Shown in pieces: positions 1 through 8,169 of a stretch of 64,000 nucleotides of DNA; the first letter of the stretch is position 1, and every line of letters begins with the position of its first letter. The stretch covers positions 6,138,001-6,202,000 of the forward strand of contig NZ_JACHMQ010000001.1 of NCBI RefSeq assembly GCF_014208105.1. The letters run 5' to 3'. The position numbers were made by a program, and so were the translations under genes. Source of the stretch: Actinomadura coerulea (GTDB lineage Bacteria; Actinomycetota; Actinomycetes; Streptosporangiales; Streptosporangiaceae). The notes under the pieces are model-generated. The model was not told the DNA's origin and did no database searches. It saw nothing but the letters and a program-made list of their open reading frames with translations.

Positions 1-1
1 C

Positions 2-856
2 TGGCCGCTCGGCTCGGTACGGTTGCTGCGCCGCTACGTGACCGTCGCGGTGGCGATCGCGCTCGTGTACTTCTACGTCCAGCTGGTGCGGGAGCCGCTG
101 CCCGACCTGACGCAGGGCTCGTGGGGCGGGTTCTGGCTCGGCGCGGACGCCGCGCTGGCCGTGTCGATCTCCTGGGTCCCGGTCGCCGCCGACTACACCC
201 GGCACGCGCGCACCGAGCGCGGGGCGTTCGGCGCCGCCGCCGTCGGCTACTCCGTCACGCAGATCGTCGCCTACGTACTCGGGCTGCTCGCGCTGGCGCT
301 GGTCGCGGGGGACTCCAGCAAGATCTTTGATCCGTTCCTGGGCGTCTCGCTGGGCGTGGTGTTCTTCGCCGTGTTCGTGCTGCGGGAGGCCGACCAGTCG
401 TTCGCCGACACCTACTCCACGGCGGTGTCGATCCAGAACCTGTTCCCCCGGGCCGACCGCCGGGTGCTGAGCGTCGCGCTCGGCATCGGCATCACCGTGC
501 TCGCGCTGGTCCTGGACATCGGCGACTACGCGGGCTTCCTGTCGCTGATCGGATCGGTGTTCGTGCCGATGCTCGGCGTCCTCGCCGCCGACTTCTTCCT
601 CGGCCGCCGCCGGGCGGGCGGCTGGGACGTCTCGCGGACCGCGCCGTCCCGCTGGGGCATGATCGCGGCATGGGCGATCGGGTTCGTCGTCTACCAGCTC
701 GTCAACCCGGGCACCGTCGCGCGCTGGACCGCGTTCTGGTCGGACGTGCGGGACGCGCTGCACTTCACGCCGCAGACGTGGATGAGCGCCTCGCTGCTGT
801 CGTTCCTGGTCGCGGGGGTCGCGGCCCTGCTCATCGGCAGGCTTACCAGACGGTAA
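2..856 (+). CDS. NCS1-family nucleobase/cation symporter (C-terminal part)
   Basis: The gene begins before the window; its frame is open from base 2 and ends at 856. The visible 284 residues are mostly hydrophobic, with about seven or eight membrane segments. The stretch SWVPVAADYTRHART near residue 60 resembles the conserved Pro-x-x-ADYTR segment of NCS1 permeases, which import cytosine, purines, allantoin or hydroxymethylpyrimidine with a cation. In my reading it is closest to the CytX/CodB branches, but the N-terminal half that would help decide is outside the window. The next gene starts 64 bp downstream on the same strand and is not obviously related. Confidence 0.8.
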   Translation, partial: WPLGSVRLLRRYVTVAVAIALVYFYVQLVREPLPDLTQGSWGGFWLGADAALAVSISWVPVAADYTRHARTERGAFGAAAVGYSVTQIVAYVLGLLALALVAGDSSKIFDPFLGVSLGVVFFAVFVLREADQSFADTYSTAVSIQNLFPRADRRVLSVALGIGITVLALVLDIGDYAGFLSLIGSVFVPMLGVLAADFFLGRRRAGGWDVSRTAPSRWGMIAAWAIGFVVYQLVNPGTVARWTAFWSDVRDALHFTPQTWMSASLLSFLVAGVAALLIGRLTRR

Positions 857-920
857 GGTTTGGGTCGAAAGCAAGTTTCGGCGCAAGTTGCCCGGCGCCA
901 TGCCGGAGTGCGGTGGCACG

Positions 921-2933
921 ATGACAGACGTGTATCAGCACGTGCACGATCCGATCGCGCGGGCCGTCATCGAGAGCGCCGCCGACGCGATCGTAGCCGT
1001 GGACCAGCGGCACCGGGTCACCGTGTGGAATCCGGCGGCCGAGCGCATGTTCGGCTGGAGCGCCGAGGAGATGCTCGGCCGCGTACCGCCCATCGTCCCC
1101 GACGAGCTGAAGGCCGAGCACAACGCCGTCCAGGAGCGGCTCCTCACCCGGCGCGGCGGCGAGGGCGAGAGCGACGGCGGGCAGATCTCGATCGCCACCC
1201 GCCGCTTCCACCGCGAGGGCCGGCTCATCGACGTGCGCATCGACACGAGCCTGCTGAAGGACCCGAGCGGCACGCTGCTCGGCTGGGTCGGGGTGTACCA
1301 CCCGGTCGAGGACGAGGAGATCGTCCAGAGCCGCATGACCGAGCGGGCCCGGCTGGTCCGGCGGCTGAACGACATCGTCGCCGACCTCGGAGCCGAGCTC
1401 GACCTGGCCGTCGTGCTCGACCGGATCACCGCCGCGCTCATCGAGCTGACCGGCGCCGACGCCGGCGGGTTCGTCAAGATCGAGGGCGAGCGGCTGCGGC
1501 TGGTCAGCATGTCCGGGCTGCCGGAGCGGATGCGCGGCCGGTGCGCCGAGCTGCGGCCGAGCCTGGTCGGTGAGCTGCTGCGGTCGGGCAAGACGGTCAA
1601 GCTCGCGACGGGCGAGCGGCGCCTCGGCGACCTGATCTGGTCGGAGCTGCCCGGCCTGCACACGATCGCGCTCGGCCTGTCGTACCTGCAGAACCGGCCG
1701 TACGGCGCGCTGTACGCGCTGTTCTCCGGACGCAAGATCGGGCACACCGAGCTCGAACTGCTGGAGCTGCTCGCCGGGCACGCCGGGGTGGCGGTCGGCA
1801 ACGCCGTCGCCTACGCGGAGGTCGTCCGGCAGCGGGCCCACGAGCGCGCCGTGATCGACTCCAGCGCCGACGGCATCGCCGTGCTGGACCACGACCTCGT
1901 CGTCCGGCACTGGAACAACTCCGCGCACACCCTGACCGGCATCCCGCCGGAGGACGCGATCGGGCGCCCGCTGCCGTTCGACATGCCCGCGCTCGGCGAG
2001 ATGCTCACGTTCCGCCTGGAGTCGGGCACATGGCTGAACGTGCTGGCCGCCGAGATCGAGGAGACCGGCGAGCTGGTCGTCGACTTCCGCGACGTCTCGG
2101 AGGCCAAGGCGCTGGAGGAGGCCAAGGACCTGTTCCTCGCCACCACCAGCCACGAGCTGCGCACCCCGATCACGGTGGTGCAGGGGTTCGCGTCCACGCT
2201 GGTCAACCGGTGGGACGAGCTGACCGACGCCGACCGCCGCGCCGCGGTCGCCACCATCGCCGAGCGCGCCCAGTCGCTCGGGCGGCTCGTCGAGCACCTG
2301 CTGCTCGGCTCCCGGGCCGGGGCCGACGAGCTGGCCGTGACGATCGAGCCGTTCGATCTCGGCCGCGTCCTGGAGGGCGTGGTCGCCGGGTTCCGCTCGC
2401 TGTCGCCGCTGCACCGGGTGGAGCTGGAGATCGCCCCCGACCTGCCGCCGTGCAGCGGCGACGCGATGGCCACCGACATCGTCCTCGGGCAGCTGCTGGA
2501 GAACGCGTTCAAGTACTCGCCGGACGGCGGGACCGTGCGGGTGCGGGCCCGCCGCGAGGGATCCGGCATCGTCGTCACGGTCTCCGACGAGGGCATCGGC
2601 ATCCCGCCCGGCGACCACGAGCGGATCTTCGAGCGGTTCGTCCAGGGGGACGCGGGGGACCGCCGCCGGTTCGGCGGCATCGGGCTCGGCCTGTACATCG
2701 TCAGACGGCTGACGGAGGCGCAGGGCGGCACGATCTCCGCGCACCCGGCCGAGCGTGAGACATCTCACATCGAATCCACCCAAATACCCAACTATCGGGC
2801 CATTTCCACCGAAATCCCCGAAGGGGAAGAGAGCGCTCGACTACTCTCCGTCACGGATGGGCGTGGACCCGCAGGTGGTGCGCGGGCGGGCGAGGGGACG
2901 TGCATGCGCCTGGTGTTGCGTTCGGCGCGCTGA
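921..2933 (+). CDS. PAS-GAF-PAS sensor histidine kinase with aberrant C-terminus
   Basis: A soluble histidine kinase of 670 residues; no membrane segment is seen. A PAS domain lies at about 10–120, a GAF domain at 150–295, a second PAS at 315–400, the HisKA helix with phosphoacceptor His in SHELRTPI near 410, and the HATPase domain at 500–610 with N-box LLENAFKYSP, G1 DEGIGIP and G2 GGIGLGLYIV. I chose the ATG at 921 over the TTG at 888 and the ATG at 900 because it is preceded by a purine-rich stretch and starts just before the PAS fold. No response regulator is adjacent. After GGTISAHPAER (about residue 611) the usual last strand of the ATPase fold is missing. It is replaced by about 60 residues of low-complexity sequence encoded by clearly less GC-rich DNA, so the kinase may be truncated or fused to former intergenic DNA. 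Confidence 0.85.
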   Translation: MTDVYQHVHDPIARAVIESAADAIVAVDQRHRVTVWNPAAERMFGWSAEEMLGRVPPIVPDELKAEHNAVQERLLTRRGGEGESDGGQISIATRRFHREGRLIDVRIDTSLLKDPSGTLLGWVGVYHPVEDEEIVQSRMTERARLVRRLNDIVADLGAELDLAVVLDRITAALIELTGADAGGFVKIEGERLRLVSMSGLPERMRGRCAELRPSLVGELLRSGKTVKLATGERRLGDLIWSELPGLHTIALGLSYLQNRPYGALYALFSGRKIGHTELELLELLAGHAGVAVGNAVAYAEVVRQRAHERAVIDSSADGIAVLDHDLVVRHWNNSAHTLTGIPPEDAIGRPLPFDMPALGEMLTFRLESGTWLNVLAAEIEETGELVVDFRDVSEAKALEEAKDLFLATTSHELRTPITVVQGFASTLVNRWDELTDADRRAAVATIAERAQSLGRLVEHLLLGSRAGADELAVTIEPFDLGRVLEGVVAGFRSLSPLHRVELEIAPDLPPCSGDAMATDIVLGQLLENAFKYSPDGGTVRVRARREGSGIVVTVSDEGIGIPPGDHERIFERFVQGDAGDRRRFGGIGLGLYIVRRLTEAQGGTISAHPAERETSHIESTQIPNYRAISTEIPEGEESARLLSVTDGRGPAGGARAGEGTCMRLVLRSAR

Positions 2934-3229
2934 GCGGACGGTTACTTACCGTGCGGACAGTCCGTCCCGGGCGGTCCGGTGAGACGGGCGTGACCAGCGC
3001 TTTCGGCGGTCTCGCGGGGTGGCAGGCTGGGGACGGTGCGGAGAAGTTCGGTGTCGGCGGGGTGTGATGGACGAAACGCGTGTGCGAGGAGTAAATCCGC
3101 CGTTGGCTGGATAGATCCTTGGTTGGTCGCCGTTGGTGACGAGATTCCGATCCCGGGGGTGATCACCGTGACCGGACGGCTGATGACTCGTTGTGCAGGT
3201 GGTGAACTGGTTCGTTCTGGTTTCCCGCC
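2934..3229. other. intergenic stretch without a convincing gene
   Basis: About 300 bases between the kinase and the RsbW-type ATPase. A frame running from 3036 to 3308 could be translated, but its product has no recognisable domain and its codon pattern is unlike the neighbours. Two similar short segments, gccgttgg at about 3100 and 3128, are repeated. I see no clear promoter, terminator or RNA. Confidence 0.4.
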
Positions 3230-3850
3230 ATGGCCATCAGGGCATTTCGGACGTACCGGAAGGGTGATGACGGGACTCGTCCGAGTGAGCGGAGCATCGG
3301 GGAGGTGAGGGCGTCGAGCGTCGTACTGCTGCCACACGCACCGTCCAGCGTCGCGGTCGCCCGCAGGCGCCTCAGCTCGGAGCTGGCCGACTCGGGCGTC
3401 TACGACTCGGTCGTGGACGACGCGAGCGTCATCGTCAGCGAGCTGCTCAGCAACGCCCTGCGGCACGCGCGGCCGCTGCCGTCCGGCCAGGTGAAGGTCT
3501 GCTGGCTGTGCCGCGGCGACCTCCTCGAACTGGAGGTCAGCGACGGCGGCGCCATGACCGAGCCGCGCCGGGGTCCGGGCACGCTGTCCTCGCTCGGCGG
3601 GCGGGGGCTCGGCATCGTGGAGGCCCTGTCCGAGGGCTGGGGCGTGCGCCACGAGGAGGGCACCACCACGGTCTGGGCCATCCTGCGGACGCCCAGGTCG
3701 TCCGGCGACGACCGGATGACCGCTCCCGCCGGTGCGCACGCCGTCGTCCCGGATCTGTCCGCCTTTCCGGACCTGCTCGACGAGCCGGACGAAGACCTAC
3801 GCAACGGAACCAGGAGTGAAGTAGCTCCAAGTCGGGCATATCCGGCTTAG
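3230..3850 (+). CDS. RsbW/SpoIIAB-type ATP-binding regulatory protein
   Basis: This is a GHKL ATPase of the anti-sigma-factor kinase type that is very common in filamentous actinomycetes. Visible parts are the N-box ELLSNALRHA, the G1 motif EVSDGG and the G2 motif GGRGLGIVEALS, followed by an acidic tail of about 50 residues. Such proteins bind or phosphorylate STAS partners, or bind sigma factors; the partner here is not next door (the nearest STAS protein is at 14510). The start is uncertain: the ATG at 3230 has no good ribosome binding site, while a GTG at 3305 sits directly on a purine-rich stretch and would remove 25 residues that lie outside the fold. Confidence 0.8.
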   Translation: MAIRAFRTYRKGDDGTRPSERSIGEVRASSVVLLPHAPSSVAVARRRLSSELADSGVYDSVVDDASVIVSELLSNALRHARPLPSGQVKVCWLCRGDLLELEVSDGGAMTEPRRGPGTLSSLGGRGLGIVEALSEGWGVRHEEGTTTVWAILRTPRSSGDDRMTAPAGAHAVVPDLSAFPDLLDEPDEDLRNGTRSEVAPSRAYPA

Positions 3851-3899
3851 AGCGACCCTGCCTGGAAGGAACCCCGCCCGACCTTGTATGGTCCTCTCC

Positions 3900-3942
3900 A
3901 ACGCTCGGGCGATGTCGTGCCCCCGTCGACATCGCGAGCGTT
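3900..3942. terminator. large hairpin between convergent genes (first of two)
   Basis: An inverted repeat: aacgctc followed by gcgatgtcg on the left pairs with cgacatcgc and gagcgtt on the right, with a two-base bulge (3907–3908). It lies between the stop of the RsbW-type gene and the stop of arcA and can terminate either strand. Confidence 0.6.
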
Positions 3943-3946
3943 GATG

Positions 3947-3994
3947 GTTCTTCCCGGCGCCGCGCGCCTCTGAGCCCCCGGCGCCGGGAAGAAC
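3947..3994. terminator. 15-bp perfect hairpin between convergent genes (second of two)
   Basis: The left arm gttcttcccggcgcc (3947–3961) is perfectly complementary to 3980–3994. For arcA, read leftwards from 5233, this is the first stem after the stop codon; for the + strand gene it follows the hairpin at 3900. There is no long T run, as is usual in actinomycete terminators. Confidence 0.65.
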
Positions 3995-4024
3995 GCAGAC
4001 TTCCGCCCGTCGCGCGGGCGACTC

Positions 4025-5233
4025 TCAGATCTCCTCGCGGAGGATCGGGCACGACATGCAGCGGGGCCCGCCCCGCCCCGTCCCGAGCTCGCTCCCGCTG
4101 ATCCGGATGACCTCGATCCCGGACGCCTCCAGCTGCGCGTTCGTCTCGATGTTGCGCTCGTAGGCGACGCACAGGCGCGGGGCCACGGCGAGGGTGTTGT
4201 TCCCGTCGTCCCACTGCTCGCGCTCGGCGGTGACCGGGTCGAGACCGGTGTCGATCACCTTGAGGCGGTCCAGGCCCATCGCGTCGGCGGCGGCCTGGAG
4301 GAACGGGCGCGGCTCGGCGACGCGCAGGTGGCCGCCGTCCATCGTCACCGTGTAGGCGGTGAGCGAGTGCGCCACCGGCGGATACATCACGACGGTGTCG
4401 ACATCGACCATCGTGCAGACGGTGTCGAGGTGCATGGTGGCGCGCTCCTGCGCGATCGGCACGGCCAGCACCGTGTGCGCCAGCCCCGCCCCGATGACCT
4501 GGCGGGCCAGGCGCTCGACGCCCGCCGGCGTCGTCCGCTCGCCGGTCCCGACGGCGATCACCCCCGGACGCAGCAGCAGGACGTCGCCGCCCTCCAGATG
4601 CTCCAGGGACGGGGTGTAGACCGGCTCCACCCCGGCGAACCGCGGATGGTGCGCGTAGACCAGGCCGGTGAGGGCGGACTCGCGCCGCCGCGCCTGCATC
4701 GCGAGGCTCGTCACCGCCACGCGGTCGCCGATCCAGGTGCTGTTGTCGCGGGTGAACAGCAGGCCCGGCAGCGGGTCGACGATGAAGTCCTGCTCGTCCA
4801 TCAGCCGGTAGACCAGGCCGTGCCCGGCCTTCAGCTCCTCGTGCGCGAGCCCGGCGATCAGCGTGTGCGCGAGGTTCTCGGGATGGAGCCCGCGCAGATG
4901 GTCCTCGACGACGCGGCGGAGCTGGTCCCCGAGGCGCAGGTCGACGATGGCGTCGGCGATCGCCTGCTCGCGCGCGGCCTCGTACTCCAGGGCGTCCTGC
5001 AGCAGCTCGGTCACGTACAGGACCTCGACGCCGCGCGACCGCAGCGCCTCGGCGAACGCGTCGTGCTCCTCCTGCGCCCGGCCCGCCCACGGGATCGCGT
5101 CGAACAGGAGCTTGTCGCTGTTGCGCGGGGTGAGCCGCTTGAGCTCCGCGCCGGGGCGGTGCAGCAGCACCGTCCGCAGCCGTCCGACCTCGCTGGTGAC
5201 CCGGTGCTCGTGCGCTGTCTTCGCTGCCGTCAC
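4025..5233 (-). CDS. arcA: arginine deiminase
   Basis: The 402-residue product hydrolyses L-arginine to citrulline and ammonia. The guanidino-modifying fold is complete: FTRDNSTWIG carries the substrate Asp, HLEGGDVL the Glu, TMHLDTVCT the His-x-Asp pair, and GGPRCMSCP near the C-terminus the nucleophilic Cys. I placed the start at the GTG at 5233, next to a GGAGG stretch, because the N-terminal HRVTSEVGRLRTVLLHRPG is conserved in the family and cannot be cut. The frame stays open upstream, but that part is the complement of the MFS gene. No carbamate kinase or ornithine carbamoyltransferase gene is nearby, so this is a solitary arcA. Only 42 bp separate it from the divergent MFS gene, which may share its control region. 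Confidence 0.93.
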   Translation of the reverse strand: MTAAKTAHEHRVTSEVGRLRTVLLHRPGAELKRLTPRNSDKLLFDAIPWAGRAQEEHDAFAEALRSRGVEVLYVTELLQDALEYEAAREQAIADAIVDLRLGDQLRRVVEDHLRGLHPENLAHTLIAGLAHEELKAGHGLVYRLMDEQDFIVDPLPGLLFTRDNSTWIGDRVAVTSLAMQARRRESALTGLVYAHHPRFAGVEPVYTPSLEHLEGGDVLLLRPGVIAVGTGERTTPAGVERLARQVIGAGLAHTVLAVPIAQERATMHLDTVCTMVDVDTVVMYPPVAHSLTAYTVTMDGGHLRVAEPRPFLQAAADAMGLDRLKVIDTGLDPVTAEREQWDDGNNTLAVAPRLCVAYERNIETNAQLEASGIEVIRISGSELGTGRGGPRCMSCPILREEI

Positions 5234-5275
5234 CCTCCGAAGTCTAGGCGGCCGACGATATGCCACCATTCGAGG

Positions 5276-6595
5276 GTGATCGGCAGGAACGCGGGGCTGC
5301 CCCTCCACCTCACGTCGGCGACGATGCTGCGCGTGTCCGCCGAGGGGGTCGCGACCGCGCTGGTCCTGACCGTCCAGGCGCGGACGGGCCACGCCGCCAC
5401 CGCCGGGTACCTGCAGACCGCGATGACGCTGCCGTACGTGCTGAGCGGCCCCGTGATCGGGAACGCGCTGGACCGGGTGGCGCGCCCCCGCCGCGGCGCC
5501 GTCGCCCTCGCCGCCTGCTACGTCGCCGCGACCGGGCTGCTGCTGGTCCTCGCGGGACGCTCGCCGCTCGCCCTGGCGCTGGTCGTCGCCGCCGTGATCG
5601 GCTGCACCGAGCCCATCGTCGTCGCGCTGACCAGCCTGCTGCCCCGGTTCGTCCCCGCGGGCCGGCTCTCGCGCGCCTACGGGCTGGAGGCCTCCAGCTA
5701 CAACCTCGCCGGGATCGCCGGACCCGGCCTCGCCGCCGGCCTGGCCGCCCTGGCCGGCGGCCAGTACGCCGGGGCGGCCGTGGTCGCGGTCGGCGCGATC
5801 GGCCTCCTGACCCTTCCGTTCCTGCCCTTCCCCGGCCCGTCCGCGGGCGCGGACACCGCCGCGCCGGGCGGGGCGCCGGTGGAGGCCGCGGCCGGCACCG
5901 GCGCGGCCGACGGGCGGGCGGCGGCCGTCGAGGCGGAGACGGGGGCGCGGGCGCGCAAGCCGGCGGCCGGGGCCGTCTCGGTGATCACGGGCGGGCTGGT
6001 GGTGCTGGCGCAGGGCCGGGTGCTGCGGGCCCTGACCGTCGCGACGACGCTCGCCTGGATGGGCTTCGGCGGTGTCGCCGTCACGGCGGTGCTGTTCGCC
6101 GGGCACATCGGCGCGCCGCCCAGCGCGGGCGGACGGCTCCTCGTGGCCCTGGCGGTCGGCTCGCTGATCGGCTCCCTGGCGTCCAGCCGGTGGCTGACGC
6201 CCAGGCACGCCGAACCCGTCATGATCGCCGGACTCGTCGCGTTCGGCGCGTCGCTCGCCGCGCTCGCCGCCACGCCCTCCATGCCGTGGGCGACGGCGGC
6301 GTTCGTCGCCGCGGGCGTCGCGGAGGGGCCGGTGTTCGCGGCCACGCTCATGCTGCGCCAGCGCGAGTCGCCCCCCGACCGCCTCGGGCAGGTCAACACC
6401 ACGGCCGGCAGCCTCAAGATCGGCGCGTCGGCGGTCGGCGCCGCGCTGACCGCCGCGTCCGCCGACGCCATCGGCCCGGTCGGCCTGGTCCTCGCGATCG
6501 CCGCGTTCCAGTTCGCGGGCGCCCTGCTCGGCCACCTCCTCCTCCGCGCCCCCGCACACGAAAAACCAGTCGACTTCGGCCATGGGCAGTCGTAA
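5276..6595 (+). CDS. MFS transporter
   Basis: A 439-residue membrane protein with about 12 hydrophobic segments and a basic, proline- and alanine-rich cytoplasmic loop between the two halves (roughly residues 190–240). The segment GCTEPIVVALTSLLPRFVP is of the kind found in the first half of MFS drug-efflux-like proteins. The substrate cannot be told. The start is a GTG 42 bp from the arcA start on the other strand; the frame is open further upstream but there it only shadows arcA. The arrangement suggests co-regulation with arginine deiminase, though I see no defined operator in the short gap. Confidence 0.85.
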   Translation: MIGRNAGLPLHLTSATMLRVSAEGVATALVLTVQARTGHAATAGYLQTAMTLPYVLSGPVIGNALDRVARPRRGAVALAACYVAATGLLLVLAGRSPLALALVVAAVIGCTEPIVVALTSLLPRFVPAGRLSRAYGLEASSYNLAGIAGPGLAAGLAALAGGQYAGAAVVAVGAIGLLTLPFLPFPGPSAGADTAAPGGAPVEAAAGTGAADGRAAAVEAETGARARKPAAGAVSVITGGLVVLAQGRVLRALTVATTLAWMGFGGVAVTAVLFAGHIGAPPSAGGRLLVALAVGSLIGSLASSRWLTPRHAEPVMIAGLVAFGASLAALAATPSMPWATAAFVAAGVAEGPVFAATLMLRQRESPPDRLGQVNTTAGSLKIGASAVGAALTAASADAIGPVGLVLAIAAFQFAGALLGHLLLRAPAHEKPVDFGHGQS

Positions 6596-6605
6596 TGTCC
6601 GGGGC

Positions 6606-6722
6606 ATGTTCCTCGCAGCCGGCACCCGGACGCTCGCAGGCATCGCCCTGCTGAGCGCGGTGCCGGCTGCCTTCTCGGCAGCGGCGGCCGACGCGGTCGT
6701 CTTCGACGGCCTGCGAAGCTGA
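6606..6722 (+). CDS. possible 38-residue secreted or membrane peptide
   Basis: An ATG at 6606 is followed by 38 codons ending in TGA at 6722. The product begins MFLAAGTRTLAGIALLSAVP and then reads PAAFSAAAADAVVFDGLRS, which has the shape of a signal peptide with an AxA-like cleavage site leaving about ten residues. A ccgggg stretch lies 1–6 bases before the ATG, too close for an ideal ribosome binding site. It sits 10 bp after the MFS gene and before the EF-Tu gene. It may equally be the chance product of GC-rich DNA; I have no homology to lean on. Confidence 0.3.
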   Translation: MFLAAGTRTLAGIALLSAVPAAFSAAAADAVVFDGLRS

Positions 6723-6830
6723 CCCCTCTCCGTCCCACCTCCGGAGAACCAGCGGAGGGGGGTGGTCGAAGACCGGGCGCCCGCGTGCGCGCGGTCGGTT
6801 CTCACCGGATCCACCAGTGAGGACGAGACA

Positions 6831-8012
6831 ATGGCCAAGCAGCTCTACGAGCGCGACAAGCCGCACCTGAACATCGGCACGATGGGGCACGTCGACCACG
6901 GCAAGACGACGCTGACCGCGGCGATCACCAAGGTGCTCGCCGACCGCGGGCTGGCGTCCCCGGTGCCGTTCGACCGCATCGACCGCGCGCCCGAGGAGCG
7001 CGACCGGGGCATCACGATCAACGTGGCGCACGTCGAGTACGCGACCGCGACCCGGCACTACGCCCACGTCGACATGCCGGGCCACGCCGACTACGTGAAG
7101 AACATGATCTCCGGTGCCGCCCAGGTGGACGGGGCCGTGCTGGTCGTGTCCGCCCAGGACGGCGCCATGCCGCAGACGCGCGAGCACGTCGTGCTGGCGC
7201 GGCAGGTCGGCGTCGGGCACATCGTGGTGGCGCTGAACAAGGCCGACATGGTCGAGGACACCGAGCTCCTCGACCTCGTCGAGCTGGAGGTCAGGGAGCT
7301 GCTCACCGAGTACGGGTTCCCCGGCGAGGAGGTCCCGATCGTGCGCGTGTCCGGGCTCCGGGCGCTGGAGGGCGACCCGTACTGGACGGCCCGGATCGTC
7401 GACCTGCTCGACGCGATCGACGCGTACGTGCCGGTGCCGCGCAGGGTGCTCGACAAGCCGTTCCTGATGCCGGTCGAGAGCGTCCTCACGATCACCGGCC
7501 GCGGCACCGTCGTGACCGGCGTCGTGGCGCAGGGCGCGATACGGATCGGGGACGCCGTGGAGGTCGTCGGTCTCGGCGAGACGTTCGGCTCCGTCGCGAC
7601 GGGGCTGGAGACGTTCGGGCAGACGATGGACCACGCCGAGGCGGGCGACAACACCGCCATGCTGCTGCGCGGCGTCAAGCGGGACCAGGTGCGGCGCGGC
7701 CAGGTGGTCAGCGCGCCGGGCGCGGTCCGGCCGCACCTGCGGTTCCGGGCCCGGGTCCGGGTGCTGACCGCCGACGAGGGCGGGCGGAGCAGGCCGTTCC
7801 TGCACGGCTACCGGCCGCAGTTCCACTTCCGCACCACGGACGTGGTCGGCGGCGTGGACCTCGGCGAGGGCGGCATGGCGCTGCCCGGCGACTCGGTCGA
7901 CATGGCCGTCGAGCTGGGCAAGCCGGTCGCGATGACCGAGGGGCTCGGCTTCGCCGTCCGCGAGGGCGGCCGGACGGTCGGCGCGGGCACCGTCACCGCG
8001 CTGCTCGACTAG
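6831..8012 (+). CDS. tuf: divergent elongation factor Tu paralogue
   Basis: The 393-residue product has all EF-Tu elements: G1 GHVDHGKT, effector region APEERDRGITI, G3 DMPGHAD, G4 NKADM, and domains 2 and 3 ending EGGRTVGAGTVTALLD. It delivers aminoacyl-tRNA to the ribosome. It is not the standard gene: no rpsL, rpsG or fusA is adjacent, and the sequence departs from usual actinobacterial EF-Tu at many places, for example DMPGHAD in place of DCPGHAD and HVVLARQ in place of HVLLARQ. The latter is position 120 in E. coli numbering, a site linked to kirromycin resistance. The start is the ATG at 6831 with GAGGA about 8 bases upstream; the longer frame from 6762 lacks homology. A cctccg/cggagg hairpin (6738–6758) lies in the leader. 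It resembles the extra tuf3-like genes of streptomycetes. Confidence 0.92.
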   Translation: MAKQLYERDKPHLNIGTMGHVDHGKTTLTAAITKVLADRGLASPVPFDRIDRAPEERDRGITINVAHVEYATATRHYAHVDMPGHADYVKNMISGAAQVDGAVLVVSAQDGAMPQTREHVVLARQVGVGHIVVALNKADMVEDTELLDLVELEVRELLTEYGFPGEEVPIVRVSGLRALEGDPYWTARIVDLLDAIDAYVPVPRRVLDKPFLMPVESVLTITGRGTVVTGVVAQGAIRIGDAVEVVGLGETFGSVATGLETFGQTMDHAEAGDNTAMLLRGVKRDQVRRGQVVSAPGAVRPHLRFRARVRVLTADEGGRSRPFLHGYRPQFHFRTTDVVGGVDLGEGGMALPGDSVDMAVELGKPVAMTEGLGFAVREGGRTVGAGTVTALLD

Positions 8013-8020
8013 CGCGGGAG

Positions 8021-8048
8021 AGGGGCCCCGGCACTCGCCGGGGCCCCT
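8021..8048 (+). terminator. terminator of the tuf paralogue
   Basis: A 12-bp perfect stem, aggggccccggc (8021–8032) with gccggggcccct (8037–8048), and a 4-base loop, starting 8 bases after the stop codon. Confidence 0.8.
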
Positions 8049-8169
8049 AGCCTTGATCAGGTAGCCCCCGGCCTCCCGTGACCGAGTGGTCGCGAACGGC
8101 TGGCGGATGCGATCTTGATGTGGTGAGATTCCGACATCACCCCCGCAGATCCCCCCGTCTGGAGCACGT

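Noticed and set aside
843..2783. Long open frame of about 646 codons on the minus strand, opposite the sensor kinase
   Set aside because: It mirrors the kinase gene codon for codon, as GC-rich DNA often does, and its product is Arg/Asp/Val/Leu-biased with no domain.
3036..3308. Possible 90-residue gene before the RsbW-type ATPase
   Set aside because: Its composition is unlike neighbours, it has no ribosome binding site or domain, and it overlaps the start of the real gene.
4025..6595. Arginine deiminase pathway operon with an arginine/ornithine antiporter
   Set aside because: The adjacent transporter is an MFS exporter-like protein on the opposite strand, not an ArcD-type antiporter, and arcB and arcC are missing.
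5234..6838. Upstream in-frame extension of arginine deiminase to more than 900 residues
   Set aside because: The extra part is the complement of the MFS gene and has no similarity to any deiminase; family members begin near HRVTSEVGRLRTVLLHRPG.
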